DNA from: Paraburkholderia nodosa
GTDB taxonomy: Bacteria; Pseudomonadota; Gammaproteobacteria; Burkholderiales; Burkholderiaceae
Reading direction: 5' to 3'
Assembly (NCBI RefSeq): GCF_001718195.1
Contig: NZ_MCNV01000006.1
Coordinates: 265,022-329,021 of the forward strand
Length of the DNA: 64,000 nucleotides
The translations under genes and the position numbers were made by a program. The notes beneath the pieces are model-generated. The model was not told the DNA's origin. It did not search any database and saw nothing but the letters and a program-made list of their open reading frames with translations. This document shows positions 52,737 through 62,609 of the stretch, piece after piece; the stretch's first letter is position 1; the number at the start of each line of letters is the position of its first letter.

Positions 52737-53828
52737 TCAGGCGAGGCAGGCGTCGAGCCCGTCGGTGATGAGGTCCTGCGGCAGTTCGATGCCGATGAAC
52801 ACCATCTTGCTGCCCTTCTTCTCGATCGGCAGCCACTTGGCGGCCAGGTCGCTGCCCATCATCTGGTGCACGCCCTGGAACACCACCTTGCGGTCCACGC
52901 CCTTCATGTAGAGCACGCCCTTGTAGCGCAACAGGCGCTCGCCGTAGATCTGCAGGATGCCGCCGAGGAAGTCTTCGAGGCGGTTCGGATCGAACGGACG
53001 GTCGCTGCGGTAGACGAACGACTTGATCTTGTCGTCGTGGTGTGCGTGATGGTGGTGGGCGTGATCGTGGCCTTCGTGGTCGCACTGGCCGTGATCGTGG
53101 TCGCAATCAGCGTGGTCATGGTCATGCGCGTGGTCATGATCGTGATGCGCATGAGCGTGATCGTCTTCGGCGAGGAAGTCGGGGTCGATTTCGAGCTTCG
53201 CGTTCAGGTTGAAGCCGCGCAGGTCGAACACTTCCTTGATGTCGGCCTCGCCGAAATTGACCTGGCGGATCTGCGCCTTCGGATTCATGTGCAGCACGCG
53301 ATGGCGCAGATCGGCGAGTTCATTCTCGTCGACGAGGTCGGCCTTCGTGATGAAGAGGCGGTCGGCGAAACCGACCTGGCGCTGCACCACTTCGTGCTCG
53401 TCGAGCTGATGGTTGCCGTGCTTGGCGTCCACGAGCGTGATGATCGCGTCGAGCAGGAATTCGTCGGCGATCTCGTTATCCATGAAGAACGTCTGCGCGA
53501 CCGGGCCCGGATTGGCGAGGCCGGTGGTTTCGATCACCACGCGGTCGAAGTCCAGCTTGCCGTCGCGCTTTTGCTGCGCGAGATCGCCGAGCACGCGCGC
53601 GAGGTCGCCGCGAATCGTGCAGCAGATGCAGCCGTTGCTCATCTGGATGATCTGCTCGGTGCTGTCCTGCACGAGGATTTCGTTGTCGATGTTCTCTTCG
53701 CCGAACTCGTTCTCGATCACGGCGATCTTCATGCCGTGCTTCTCGTTCAGGATGCGCTTGAGCAGCGTGGTTTTACCGCTGCCGAGAAAGCCGGTCAGGA
53801 TGGTGACGGGAATCATGCTGGTTGCCAT
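52737..53828 (-). CDS. CobW/COG0523-type GTPase metallochaperone
   Basis: A 363-residue G3E GTPase. Walker A is GFLGSGKT (13-20), the metal-binding CxCC is at Cys67-Cys70 (GCICC), and a strongly His/Asp-rich segment of about 40 residues lies near 222-264 before the C-terminal CobW domain. COG0523 proteins of this type are zinc chaperones induced in zinc starvation. A Zur-like site lies about 70-85 bp upstream. The neighbouring dksA encodes a DksA lacking most zinc ligands. Confidence 0.9.
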   Translation of the reverse strand: MATSMIPVTILTGFLGSGKTTLLKRILNEKHGMKIAVIENEFGEENIDNEILVQDSTEQIIQMSNGCICCTIRGDLARVLGDLAQQKRDGKLDFDRVVIETTGLANPGPVAQTFFMDNEIADEFLLDAIITLVDAKHGNHQLDEHEVVQRQVGFADRLFITKADLVDENELADLRHRVLHMNPKAQIRQVNFGEADIKEVFDLRGFNLNAKLEIDPDFLAEDDHAHAHHDHDHAHDHDHADCDHDHGQCDHEGHDHAHHHHAHHDDKIKSFVYRSDRPFDPNRLEDFLGGILQIYGERLLRYKGVLYMKGVDRKVVFQGVHQMMGSDLAAKWLPIEKKGSKMVFIGIELPQDLITDGLDACLA

Positions 53829-53898
53829 GCTGTCTGCCTGGTAGGTGTTCGAGGGGTACGTTCAGGCGCGCCGCTTCGTGCTGTCGCTGCCTTCGAGT

Positions 53899-53911
53899 GT
53901 TACAACATAAC
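53899..53911 (-). promoter_or_regulatory. Candidate Zur operator before cobW-type gene
   Basis: GTTACAACATAAC has the GTTA-N5-TAAC symmetry of Zur boxes (consensus core GTTATANTATAAC in E. coli). It is centred about 77 bp before the start codon, where the promoter is expected. Confidence 0.5.
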
Positions 53912-54037
53912 TTCCTATTGAAACATATCTGCGCCGCGCCCGCATGCGGCGGCCGGGCGTGAGACTCAATCGGGGCGCGAACAGGCGGCCCGAAAGGCGT
54001 TCCGGCGCGGCGCCGAAAAGCCTCAAGTAAGGCCGCC

Positions 54038-55252
54038 TCAGGCGATTTGCAACAGCAGGCCTTTCAGATATTCGCCTTCCGGGAATGCCGTGAGCAGCGG
54101 ATGATCCACACCGGCGCCAAGGCGCTTGAGGATACGCGCGTCCACCCTGGCGTCGGCGGCGGCGCCGGCCACGATCTTCTGGAACAGCGCCGAATCGATC
54201 GCACCCGAGCACGAGTACGTGAACAGCAGACCGCCCGGACGCAGCAGCTTGAAACCCGTGAGGTTGATGTCCTTGTAGGCGCGCGCGGCGCGGTCCACGT
54301 GCTCGCGCGAGGCCGCGAACTTGGGCGGATCGAGCACCACGAGATCGAAGCGCTCGCCATCGTCATAGAGGCGGCGCAGCGTCTTGAAGGCGTCGGCGTC
54401 GAGCCAGGCGGCGAGCGCGGCGTCGAAGCCGTTCGCCTCGACGTTTTTCTGCGCGGTGGCGAGTGCTTCGCCCGAGGAATCGATCGACACGACCCGTTTC
54501 GCACCGCCCTTCATGGCCGCGAGCGAGAAGCCGCCGGTGTAGCAGAAACAGTTGAGCACCTCGCGCTCGCGCGCGTACGTCTGCACGAGCGCGCGGTTGT
54601 CGCGCTGATCCACGTAGAAGCCGGTCTTGTGCCCGTTGCGCACGTCCACGTGATAGCGCACGCCGTTCTCGCTCGTGATGATCGTGGCCGGCGGTTCGTC
54701 GCCTGCGAGCAGGCCGGTGATCTGTTCGAGCCCTTCCTTTTCGCGGATCGACACGTCCGAGCGCTCGTAGACGTTCGGGCAGCCCGTGGCCGACGTGAGC
54801 GCGGCGACGATCGCCTCCTTCCACGCCTCGACGCCCGCCGCCATGAACTGGCACACGAGCTGGCCGCGGCCGCTTTGTGCAACATCACCGCCGTCTTCGA
54901 TGTAGTAGTCGACGATCAGACCAGGCAGGCCGTCGGCCTCGCCGAAGATCAGGCGCACCGCGCCCGTGCCGCTCACCATCGCGCGGCGGTCGGCCACGGC
55001 GCGCTGCACGCGTCGCTTGAAGAACGCGTGGTCGATGGGCTCGTTTTCGTCGAAGCTCCACACGCGTGCGCGAATCTGCGAATGCGGGCTGTAGGCGGCG
55101 CGCCCGAGGAAGCGGCCGTCGGCCGAGCGCACGATCACGGTCGCGCCTGGCGCGGGCTTGCCTTCCACGCGGTCGATCGCGTTCGCGTAGACCCACGGAT
55201 GGCGGCGCAGCAGGGATTTTTCTTTGGACGGCTTGAGGGTGACTATATTCAT
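54038..55252 (-). CDS. RlmI-like 23S rRNA m5C methyltransferase
   Basis: 404 residues. An N-terminal PUA domain (about 1-75, RRHPWVYANAI) is followed by an EEHEE domain and a Rossmann methyltransferase with NCFCYTGGFSLAAM (SAM motif I) and DPPKFA (motif IV). This is the architecture of RlmI, which methylates C1962 of 23S rRNA in E. coli. ATG 55252 (MNIVTLKPSKEKSLL) matches the family; an upstream in-frame ATG at 55279 is less likely. The exact target nucleotide is not proven by sequence. Confidence 0.88.
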   Translation of the reverse strand: MNIVTLKPSKEKSLLRRHPWVYANAIDRVEGKPAPGATVIVRSADGRFLGRAAYSPHSQIRARVWSFDENEPIDHAFFKRRVQRAVADRRAMVSGTGAVRLIFGEADGLPGLIVDYYIEDGGDVAQSGRGQLVCQFMAAGVEAWKEAIVAALTSATGCPNVYERSDVSIREKEGLEQITGLLAGDEPPATIITSENGVRYHVDVRNGHKTGFYVDQRDNRALVQTYAREREVLNCFCYTGGFSLAAMKGGAKRVVSIDSSGEALATAQKNVEANGFDAALAAWLDADAFKTLRRLYDDGERFDLVVLDPPKFAASREHVDRAARAYKDINLTGFKLLRPGGLLFTYSCSGAIDSALFQKIVAGAAADARVDARILKRLGAGVDHPLLTAFPEGEYLKGLLLQIA

Positions 55253-55315
55253 GATGGCTTCGATGCTGGGTAACGGCACTCGTGTCGCGCAGCGTTGCGC
55301 GAGCGCCGTGGCGTA

Positions 55316-56254
55316 TCAATCGCGCTTCTTGGCGCGCGGATGCGCGGTGTCGTAGACCTTCGCGAGATGCTGAAAGTCGAGCGACGTGTAGACCTGCGTG
55401 GCCGAGATGCTCGCGTGGCCGAGCAGTTCCTGCACGGCGCGCAGGTCGCCGCTCGACTGCAGCAGGTGGGTGGCGAACGAGTGCCGCAGCACGTGCGGGT
55501 GCACGTTCGCGGGAATGCCCGCCGCGATGGCGGCGCGCTTCACGCGCTCGCGCACCACGCCGGGCGCCATGCGGTTGCCGCGCACGGAGAGAAAGAGCGG
55601 GGCGTCGTCGTGCTTCACGAAGGCGCTGCGGGCGGCGAGCCAGGCGTCGAGCGCGTCGAGCGCCTTGCGCCCGACCGGCACCATGCGGTGACGGTTGCCC
55701 TTGCCCAGCACCTCGACTTCGGCGGCGTCGCGCTTGAGCCAGCCCGCCGATTCGTAGCCGTCACGCTTGACGTAACGCACGTCGAGTCCCACGAGTTCGG
55801 CGAGCCGCAGCCCCGACGAGTAGAACAGCTCGAGCATCGCGCGGTCGCGCAGCGCTTCCGGGCCGCCTTCTTCCGAGCCGGCGATGGCGGGCGCTTCCAT
55901 GAGATGCGCGGCGTCGTCGACGGAAAGCGCCTTCGGCAGCGTTTTGGCGCGCTTGGGCGCACGCACGGCGGCCACGGGATTCGCGTCCATTTCGATGCGC
56001 CCCGCGAGCCAGCGATAGAAGGCACGCCAGGCCGACAGCCGGTGCGCGATCGAGCGCGCCGAGAGGCCGCCCGCGTGCGCGCGCGCCACCGCGCCGCGCA
56101 CTTGCGCGGCGGTGACCGTTTCGAGCGGCTTGTCGCTCGCGAGCTTCTTCAGCTCGTCGAGTTCATGCGCGTAGCCGCGCAGCGTGTGCTCCGAGAGCCG
56201 CCGCTCGTGTTCGAGCATCGCGAGATAGTCGGCGATCGGATCGGTTGGGTTCAC
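55316..56254 (-). CDS. xerC: Tyrosine recombinase XerC
   Basis: A 312-residue site-specific recombinase that resolves chromosome dimers at dif with XerD. The N-terminal SAM-like core-binding domain is followed by the catalytic domain with Arg in SSGLRLAEL, HVLRHSFATHLL (His-x-x-Arg), LGHASISATQ and nucleophile Tyr289 in VYTSLD. The start codon is GTG 56254. It sits in the conserved dapF-DUF484-xerC order. Confidence 0.95.
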   Translation of the reverse strand: MNPTDPIADYLAMLEHERRLSEHTLRGYAHELDELKKLASDKPLETVTAAQVRGAVARAHAGGLSARSIAHRLSAWRAFYRWLAGRIEMDANPVAAVRAPKRAKTLPKALSVDDAAHLMEAPAIAGSEEGGPEALRDRAMLELFYSSGLRLAELVGLDVRYVKRDGYESAGWLKRDAAEVEVLGKGNRHRMVPVGRKALDALDAWLAARSAFVKHDDAPLFLSVRGNRMAPGVVRERVKRAAIAAGIPANVHPHVLRHSFATHLLQSSGDLRAVQELLGHASISATQVYTSLDFQHLAKVYDTAHPRAKKRD

Positions 56255-56275
56255 GTTGGGCGGCTTCGGTGTGCG

Positions 56276-56959
56276 TCAGTGCGGCAGCAGGCGCGAGAGC
56301 GCCGCGCTCGCCAGTGCACCGATCTGCGTGAGAAAGTCGGTGGCCATGCCTTCGTGGAAGCGGCGCGGGTCGGGCGAGCCCATCACCAGCAGGCCGAAAG
56401 CTTCGCCCCCTGGCGCGTCGTTCGAGGCCACAGCGGGGGCGCGCAGCGCGATGATCGCGACCGATTCGGCGGCGCCTTCACTCGAGTCGAGCCATTGCGC
56501 GGCCTCGAAGCCGGTGTTCGCGCCGCAATACGGCGTGTCGAGACTATTCGCGAAGATACGCACTTCCTCGCCGGTATGGCGCGCGAAATCGGCCTGGCTG
56601 TAGGACTCGGCGACGTCCCACACGCGCAGCGCGGCTTGCGGCATGTCGAACACGTCGCGCAGGTTCTGCGTGATCGAGCGCGGCAGCGCGTACGGGTCGC
56701 GCTCGGCGATCATGCGCGTGGTCCAGCGGTTGAACTTCGCGGCGATCGAATCGTTCTCGTGGCCGTAGCGCAGCAGCTCAGAAAGACGCCGCTCGAGATG
56801 CTTGTTCTTCTCGCGCAGCATTTCCATCTGGCGCTCCTGCAGCGAGACGGCAGCCTTGCCGTGCGGATTGCCTAGCTTGATCGTCGCGAGCAGTTCGGCG
56901 TGCTCAACGAAAAAATCGGGGTGGGCGAGCAGATAGTCGGCAACTTCGCGATCGTTCAT
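56276..56959 (-). CDS. DUF484 family protein
   Basis: A 227-residue protein with a GAF-like fold in its C-terminal part. The N-terminal block VADYLLAHPDFFVEHAELL is diagnostic, followed by a short coiled coil (about 45-85). It is found between dapF and xerC in many beta- and gamma-proteobacteria; the function is unknown. ATG 56959 is chosen at the family N-terminus; the frame extends to 56992. Confidence 0.9.
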   Translation of the reverse strand: MNDREVADYLLAHPDFFVEHAELLATIKLGNPHGKAAVSLQERQMEMLREKNKHLERRLSELLRYGHENDSIAAKFNRWTTRMIAERDPYALPRSITQNLRDVFDMPQAALRVWDVAESYSQADFARHTGEEVRIFANSLDTPYCGANTGFEAAQWLDSSEGAAESVAIIALRAPAVASNDAPGGEAFGLLVMGSPDPRRFHEGMATDFLTQIGALASAALSRLLPH

Positions 56960-57089
56960 GTTGTGGACGCGTTGTAGTTGTGAGGCGCGCACGGCGGCGC
57001 GCAGTCTGTCATGCGGTTGATTGTTATCGAGTAGTCGTGCGGCGCGACGTTCTCTCGTTGCGCGCGCCGTACGAGGCCGATGTTGCGTG

Positions 57090-57956
57090 TCAGTCGGCCA
57101 GCTCGATCTCGCCTTCGAACACCGTGGCGGCCGGGCCCGCCATGGTGAGCGCGGCGGATTCGTCGCGCGCGCCGTCCCAGGCGATGGTCAGCAGGCCGCC
57201 GTGGGTATGCACCTTCACGGGCGTGTCGAGCAGCCCGCGGCGAATGCCCGCCGCCACGGCCGCGCACGCGCCCGTGCCGCACGCGAGCGTTTCGCCGGCG
57301 CCGCGCTCGAATACGCGCAGCTTCACTTCATGGCGCGAAACGATCTGCATGAAACCGGCATTCACCTTGTTCGGGAAGCGCGCATGCGTTTCGATGACCG
57401 CGCCTTCGGCTTTCACCGGGTACGCCTCGACGTCGTCGACGACCTGCACCGCGTGCGGATTGCCCATCGAGACGACCGACACCCAGCGCCGGGCGCCGTT
57501 CACGTCGAGCGGCCAGAGCGTGTCGTTGCCTTCGCGGCGGCCTTCCAGGCCGTTCGCGTTGAACGGCACGTGCGCCGGCTCGAACTCCGGGCGGTCCATG
57601 TCGACGACGACTTCACCGTTTTCCTGCACGACGAGCGTGATCGTGCCCTTCTGCACCTGCACGCGCACGCGATTCGAATCGGTGAGCTTGCGGTCGCGCA
57701 CGAATTTCACGAAGCAGCGCGCGCCGTTGCCGCAGTGCTCCACCTCGCCGCCGTCGCAATTGAAGATGCGATAGCGGAAGTCGACGCCTTCCACGGTCGG
57801 CTTCTCGACCAGCAGCAACTGGTCCGCGCCGATGCCGAAGTGGCGATCGGCGAGCGCGCGCACACGCTCGGGCGTGAGCGCGAGGTCCTGGCTGTAGCCG
57901 TCGAGCACGACGAAGTCGTTGCCCGCGCCGTGCATCTTGGTGAATTTGAGTTTCAT
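57090..57956 (-). CDS. dapF: Diaminopimelate epimerase
   Basis: A 288-residue, cofactor-independent epimerase converting LL- to meso-diaminopimelate for lysine and peptidoglycan. The two catalytic cysteines are Cys75 (EHCGNGARC) and Cys226 (ACGTGACA). The N-terminal [12 protein letters not shown] is typical. It follows lpxL by 58 bp. Confidence 0.97.
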   Translation of the reverse strand: MKLKFTKMHGAGNDFVVLDGYSQDLALTPERVRALADRHFGIGADQLLLVEKPTVEGVDFRYRIFNCDGGEVEHCGNGARCFVKFVRDRKLTDSNRVRVQVQKGTITLVVQENGEVVVDMDRPEFEPAHVPFNANGLEGRREGNDTLWPLDVNGARRWVSVVSMGNPHAVQVVDDVEAYPVKAEGAVIETHARFPNKVNAGFMQIVSRHEVKLRVFERGAGETLACGTGACAAVAAGIRRGLLDTPVKVHTHGGLLTIAWDGARDESAALTMAGPAATVFEGEIELAD

Positions 57957-58014
57957 GCCGTCATTGTAAGCGAGGCCCGGGCGAAAACCCGGGCCCGGGT
58001 CGTGTGCGCAACGC

Positions 58015-58902
58015 TCAGTGATAGACGCTCGGCTCGCCTGGCGGCCGCGTCTTGAAGCGCTTGTGGACCCAGTAATACTGCTCGGGAATATGCGGAATCT
58101 GCTCTTCGAGGAAAGCGTTCATGCGGCGCGCGTCGAGATCGTCGTCGCCGGTCGGATAATTTTCCCAAGGTTTGAACACTTTCAGCCGATAACCCTTGTA
58201 ATTGGGCAACACCTCGCCGATGAACGGTACCACCTGCGCATGACCGACCTTCGCCAGACGTCCCACCGCAGTGAGCGTGCAAGCCGGCACGCCGAAGAAG
58301 GGCACGAACGTGGAATTGCGCATGCCGTAGTCCATGTCGGCGCCGAGCATCACGGGCTTCTTGTCGCGCAGCCAGCGCAGCACGGCGCGCGCGCTGTCCG
58401 CGCGGCTCACCATTTCCGCGCCGAAACGGCTGCGTCCCGCCTTGGCCGCGGCTTCGAATTCCGGGTTCGAGAACGGCTGGTAGAGCGAGCCGCACGGCCG
58501 GTGCAGCGAATAGTTCAGAAACATGGAGCCCGCCTCGATGCCCACGAAATGCAGGCCGAGAAAGAGCGTCGGCGGCAGGTTCGGATCGGTGAGATCGATC
58601 TCGCTGTCGAGTTCGACGATCTTTTCGAGCTTCTTCGCCGAGGCGAACCATTGCACGCTGCGCTCCATGTAGCTGCGAATGGCGTGGCGAAAGTGCAGCC
58701 CCGCCACTTCCTCGCGCTTTTCGTCGCTCCATTCGGGGAAGCACAGGCGCAGATTCGTATGAACGACGCGCTTGCGCCGGCTCGGGATCTTGTAGAGCAG
58801 CCAGCCGAGGCCGTCGCCCAGACGCGCGACGAAGCCATAGGGCAGGATCGCGAACAGCTTGAGCAGGCCGATGGCGAAACGGGAGCCGAGTTTGCCTATC
58901 AT
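58015..58902 (-). CDS. lpxL: LpxL/HtrB-type lipid A lauroyl acyltransferase
   Basis: A 295-residue membrane-associated acyltransferase that adds a secondary acyl chain to the lipid A precursor. The HX4E catalytic motif is in LHFVGIEAG; the second block is [10 protein letters not shown], and the third is [20 protein letters not shown]. One short hydrophobic N-terminal anchor is present. Chain length and position cannot be told. It is divergent from metK. Confidence 0.92.
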   Translation of the reverse strand: MIGKLGSRFAIGLLKLFAILPYGFVARLGDGLGWLLYKIPSRRKRVVHTNLRLCFPEWSDEKREEVAGLHFRHAIRSYMERSVQWFASAKKLEKIVELDSEIDLTDPNLPPTLFLGLHFVGIEAGSMFLNYSLHRPCGSLYQPFSNPEFEAAAKAGRSRFGAEMVSRADSARAVLRWLRDKKPVMLGADMDYGMRNSTFVPFFGVPACTLTAVGRLAKVGHAQVVPFIGEVLPNYKGYRLKVFKPWENYPTGDDDLDARRMNAFLEEQIPHIPEQYYWVHKRFKTRPPGEPSVYH

Positions 58903-58990
58903 GCGGCAACTCCGCTGCAGGGCTTGCGAACTGTGAAGGGGACGATGAGCGGCACGCGGGAGAGACTCTGCGACAATTTAAGGAAGTCGC

Positions 58991-58996
58991 TATAAT
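58991..58996 (+). promoter_or_regulatory. Candidate -10 box of metK
   Basis: A consensus TATAAT with a weak -35 (CTGCGA, 58968-58973, spacing 17). It implies transcription from about 59003 and a 5' UTR of about 170 nt. Confidence 0.6.
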
Positions 58997-58999
58997 AAG

Positions 59000-59174
59000 G
59001 GCTTCGCCGAGTTAATAGACAACTTGCGGGGCGAAGCCGGTGGGCTGTGAACTACGCGTAATCGAACGCGAATCATGGCAACCGGGCAGCAATTCCGCTA
59101 AAGCGTCGCCGCTTCAAAGCTCCCGAAGCTGGCTACGTGAACTCAACCGTCACCAGCTACAAGGAGCTAGACAC
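59000..59174 (+). promoter_or_regulatory. Structured metK leader with Shine-Dalgarno-sequestering hairpin
   Basis: 5' hairpin: GGCTTCGCC (59000-59008) and GGCGAAGCC (59030-59038), a perfect 9-bp stem with a 21-nt loop. 3' part: AGCTCC (59118-59123) is complementary to GGAGCT (59163-59168) within the Shine-Dalgarno AAGGAG; nested inside, AGCTGG (59127-59132) pairs with CCAGCT (59153-59158). An alternative stem GCTTC (59111-59115)/GAAGC (59125-59129) would hold AGCTCC in its loop. It is not a riboswitch class I recognise. Confidence 0.55.
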
Positions 59175-60365
<1,191 letters not shown>

Positions 60366-60413
60366 GCGTTCGCATAAGCCGGCCTCGCGCCGGCTCAAGT
60401 GAAGCAAGCGAAG

Positions 60414-60456
60414 AAAAACCCCGCAGGGCGCAAGCCCGTGCGGGGTTTTTTGTTTT
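60414..60456 (+). terminator. Terminator after metK
   Basis: AACCCCGCA and TGCGGGGTT pair around GGGCGCAAGCCCG, followed by six Ts and TGTTTT. A further GC hairpin (GCCGGC...GCCGGC) lies at 60378-60395. Confidence 0.9.
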
Positions 60457-60490
60457 CTGCGGATCGCGCGGCGTGGGTCGCGCGCGGGTC

Positions 60491-60859
60491 TCAGCGCATC
60501 GCGAAGCCGAACCAGCCCGCACTGCTCGCGGCCATCCGGCGCGGCTTGCGCGTGCTGCGCGCCACATGAACCGTGGAAGGCGCGGCGAGCGTGCGCAGCG
60601 GTGCATTCGGACGATACAGCAGCGTGCGCAGCGAGAAGTGACGCGAGCCCGAGCGCATGCGCAGCACGGCGAAGAACGAGTGGAACCAGCTGCGCATGCC
60701 GTCGACGGGCTTCGCTTCGCGCACTTGTTGCGTGAGCGCGCGGGTGCGGGCGGCGTGGTGTCGCAGTGCGCGCACGAGGTGACGGCGGGCTGGGCGTGCC
60801 GCTTTCAGGGCAGTGTGGGCGGCGTGGGTCATGCGTTGAGTATCGAAGAGGGTATGCAT
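60491..60859 (-). CDS. Small basic hypothetical protein
   Basis: 122 residues, very rich in Arg, His and Ala, with no recognised domain, no signal peptide and no clear membrane segment. No convincing ribosome binding site precedes ATG 60859, and in DNA of this GC content a frame this long can arise by chance. It is kept only because it fills an otherwise empty interval downstream of the metK terminator. It may not be real. Confidence 0.3.
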   Translation of the reverse strand: MHTLFDTQRMTHAAHTALKAARPARRHLVRALRHHAARTRALTQQVREAKPVDGMRSWFHSFFAVLRMRSGSRHFSLRTLLYRPNAPLRTLAAPSTVHVARSTRKPRRMAASSAGWFGFAMR

Positions 60860-61384
60860 GGCGGTTGAGCAATCGGGTTCGAGGTGCGCCTTGCGCGACG
60901 CTTTGCATCGAGCAGCAAACGTGCCTGTCTTTCAGGGCGTCACGATGTCGGTGGACGGGAGACGGGCCGCATGGCGCGGCGTAGGACGCGACGCGACGGA
61001 TTCTTCTGTTGGAGCACCTTGTGTGGCAAGGCGTTCACGGCGATCCGTCCGTGCGATGAGAATTCGGCGAAGTCGAACAACATCGCGACAGGCTACACGC
61101 GAATCGTGACCGCAAAAAGTCGGTTAATACCCGGCCCTGCGCGTCTTTGATGCACACGATCCCGCCCTTTGTCTTCATCGCGGTGCGCGTGCGCCATTCG
61201 CGTGCGGGTCGATCCGCGGCGCGCATGGAGCCACTTCGTGTGAGCGAGTGGTCCTTCCCGCCGTGCCGGCACGCTTTACAATCGATGAGTCGGCGCGCGC
61301 CGACGCCTCAGCCTTATCGTTTGACGAAGCGACGAACGCAGGCTGCGGCCCTTGCTCGCATCGAGATCGCATAACGGAAGTCCC
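60860..61384. other. Intergenic region before phytanoyl-CoA dioxygenase-like gene
   Basis: 525 bp (about 900 bp if the small ORF before it is not real). A possible -10 TACAAT lies at 61277-61282, about 100 bp before the dioxygenase gene, with a poor -35. An inverted repeat CGGCGCGCGCCG occurs at 61292-61303. No RNA family was recognised. Confidence 0.35.
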
Positions 61385-62146
61385 ATGTCAGTCCATTCAA
61401 AGAAAGAACAGGTGCAGGCGCTGCGCGAGCGCGGCTTCGTGGTCGTGCCAGGGCTCGTTTCGCCCGAGCGCTGCGAGGCGATCAAGCGGGTTGCGCAGGA
61501 GCAGTTGCAGGCGGCTGCGGCGCCGCTCGAATTCGAAGCCGATTTGCGCTACCCCGGCGCGCCCGAATCGAAGGCCGCTCCCGGCGGCAACACGGTGCGG
61601 CGCCTGCTCGACGCCTACTCGCGCCACGCGCTGTATCGCGAGTGGGCCACGTCGCCGGAAATCGCGGGGTGGATGGAGCTGTATTTCGGCGAGGAGCCGG
61701 TCCTCTCGCGTGCGCATCACAACTGCATGATGACGAAGCACCCGCACTACGGCAGCCTGACGGGCTGGCACCGCGACGTGCGCTACTGGTCGTTCGAGCG
61801 CGACGACCTCGTGTCGGTCTGGCTCGCGCTCGGGCCGGAGAAGATGGAAAACGGCGGCCTGTGGTTCGTGCCGGGCTCGCACGACGCGCCGTTCACCTCG
61901 GACAGGTTCGACGCCGCGAAATTCTTCCGCGCCGACCTGCCGGAGAACAAGGCGTGGATCGATCGCGCCATCGCCCCGACGCTCGCCGCCGGCGATGTGG
62001 TCTTCTTCCACTGCAACACGCTGCATTCGGCGGGGCAGAACCAGAGCGATCAGGTGAAGTTTTCGCTCGTGTACACCTATCACGGCGCGAGCAACGTGCC
62101 GCTGCCGGGCACGCGCTCGGCCTCGAAGCCCGAGGTGAGGTTCTGA
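61385..62146 (+). CDS. Phytanoyl-CoA dioxygenase (PhyH) family protein
   Basis: 253 residues, a cupin-fold Fe(II)/2-oxoglutarate oxygenase. The HxD metal motif is His129-x-Asp131 in GWHRDVRYW; the distal His is His214 in FHCNTLHSAGQN. The residue usually Arg for 2-oxoglutarate binding appears to be Lys225 (DQVKFSL), so co-substrate binding should be checked. Bacterial PhyH proteins hydroxylate varied small molecules; the substrate here is unknown. ATG 61385 is preferred to 61352 for the family N-terminus. Confidence 0.85.
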   Translation: MSVHSKKEQVQALRERGFVVVPGLVSPERCEAIKRVAQEQLQAAAAPLEFEADLRYPGAPESKAAPGGNTVRRLLDAYSRHALYREWATSPEIAGWMELYFGEEPVLSRAHHNCMMTKHPHYGSLTGWHRDVRYWSFERDDLVSVWLALGPEKMENGGLWFVPGSHDAPFTSDRFDAAKFFRADLPENKAWIDRAIAPTLAAGDVVFFHCNTLHSAGQNQSDQVKFSLVYTYHGASNVPLPGTRSASKPEVRF

Positions 62147-62168
62147 GGCGATGCAGCCGTGCTCTTCG

Positions 62169-62375
62169 TTAGCGCCGACGCCCCGACATCGCGAGCCCGG
62201 TGATGCCTGCGAGCGTCGCGGCGATGCCGCCCCCAATCAGGAGGATCGTGCGATTGGTGGGCGCGCCGGTAAAGAGGCGCGACATGTCGTTCGCGAACGA
62301 ATGGAGCGACTGGCCGCCGAAGTACAACAGGACGACGCCACAGGCGATGAGCGCGATCGAAATCGCTTTGGCCAT
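62169..62375 (-). CDS. DUF3185 small membrane protein
   Basis: 68 residues with two membrane helices (ISIALIACGVVLLYFG and TILLIGGGIAATLAGITGLA) joined by a loop with SRLFTGAPTNRT, the pattern of DUF3185 proteins. The function is unknown. ATG 62375 has AGAGG upstream. It is convergent with the dioxygenase gene with 22 bp between stops. Confidence 0.82.
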   Translation of the reverse strand: MAKAISIALIACGVVLLYFGGQSLHSFANDMSRLFTGAPTNRTILLIGGGIAATLAGITGLAMSGRRR

Positions 62376-62609
62376 GAACAACCTCTCGCAAAGGATGGAC
62401 GCCGCAGTGTAGGCGAGCGGCCGCGGCGCGTCCAGGGTGCGGTTTTTTCACCGGCCTGACACGCGCTCCCCATCGCCTTTCCCGCATAGTGGGCATCTGC
62501 ACGGCTTGGGCGGATTGGCTAACATAGCTGCCTCACGCGAGCGTCGCGCCCCACGGCACGTCGCGCCCATCCCTTCGCTTACTTCCCGTTTTCGCCGAGG
62601 ATTCAGATC

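Noticed and set aside
53030..53165. Repetitive GTG/CAT-rich tract that resembles a simple-sequence repeat
   Set aside because: It encodes the His/Asp-rich metal-binding loop of the CobW-type protein in frame, so it is a coding feature rather than a separate repeat element.
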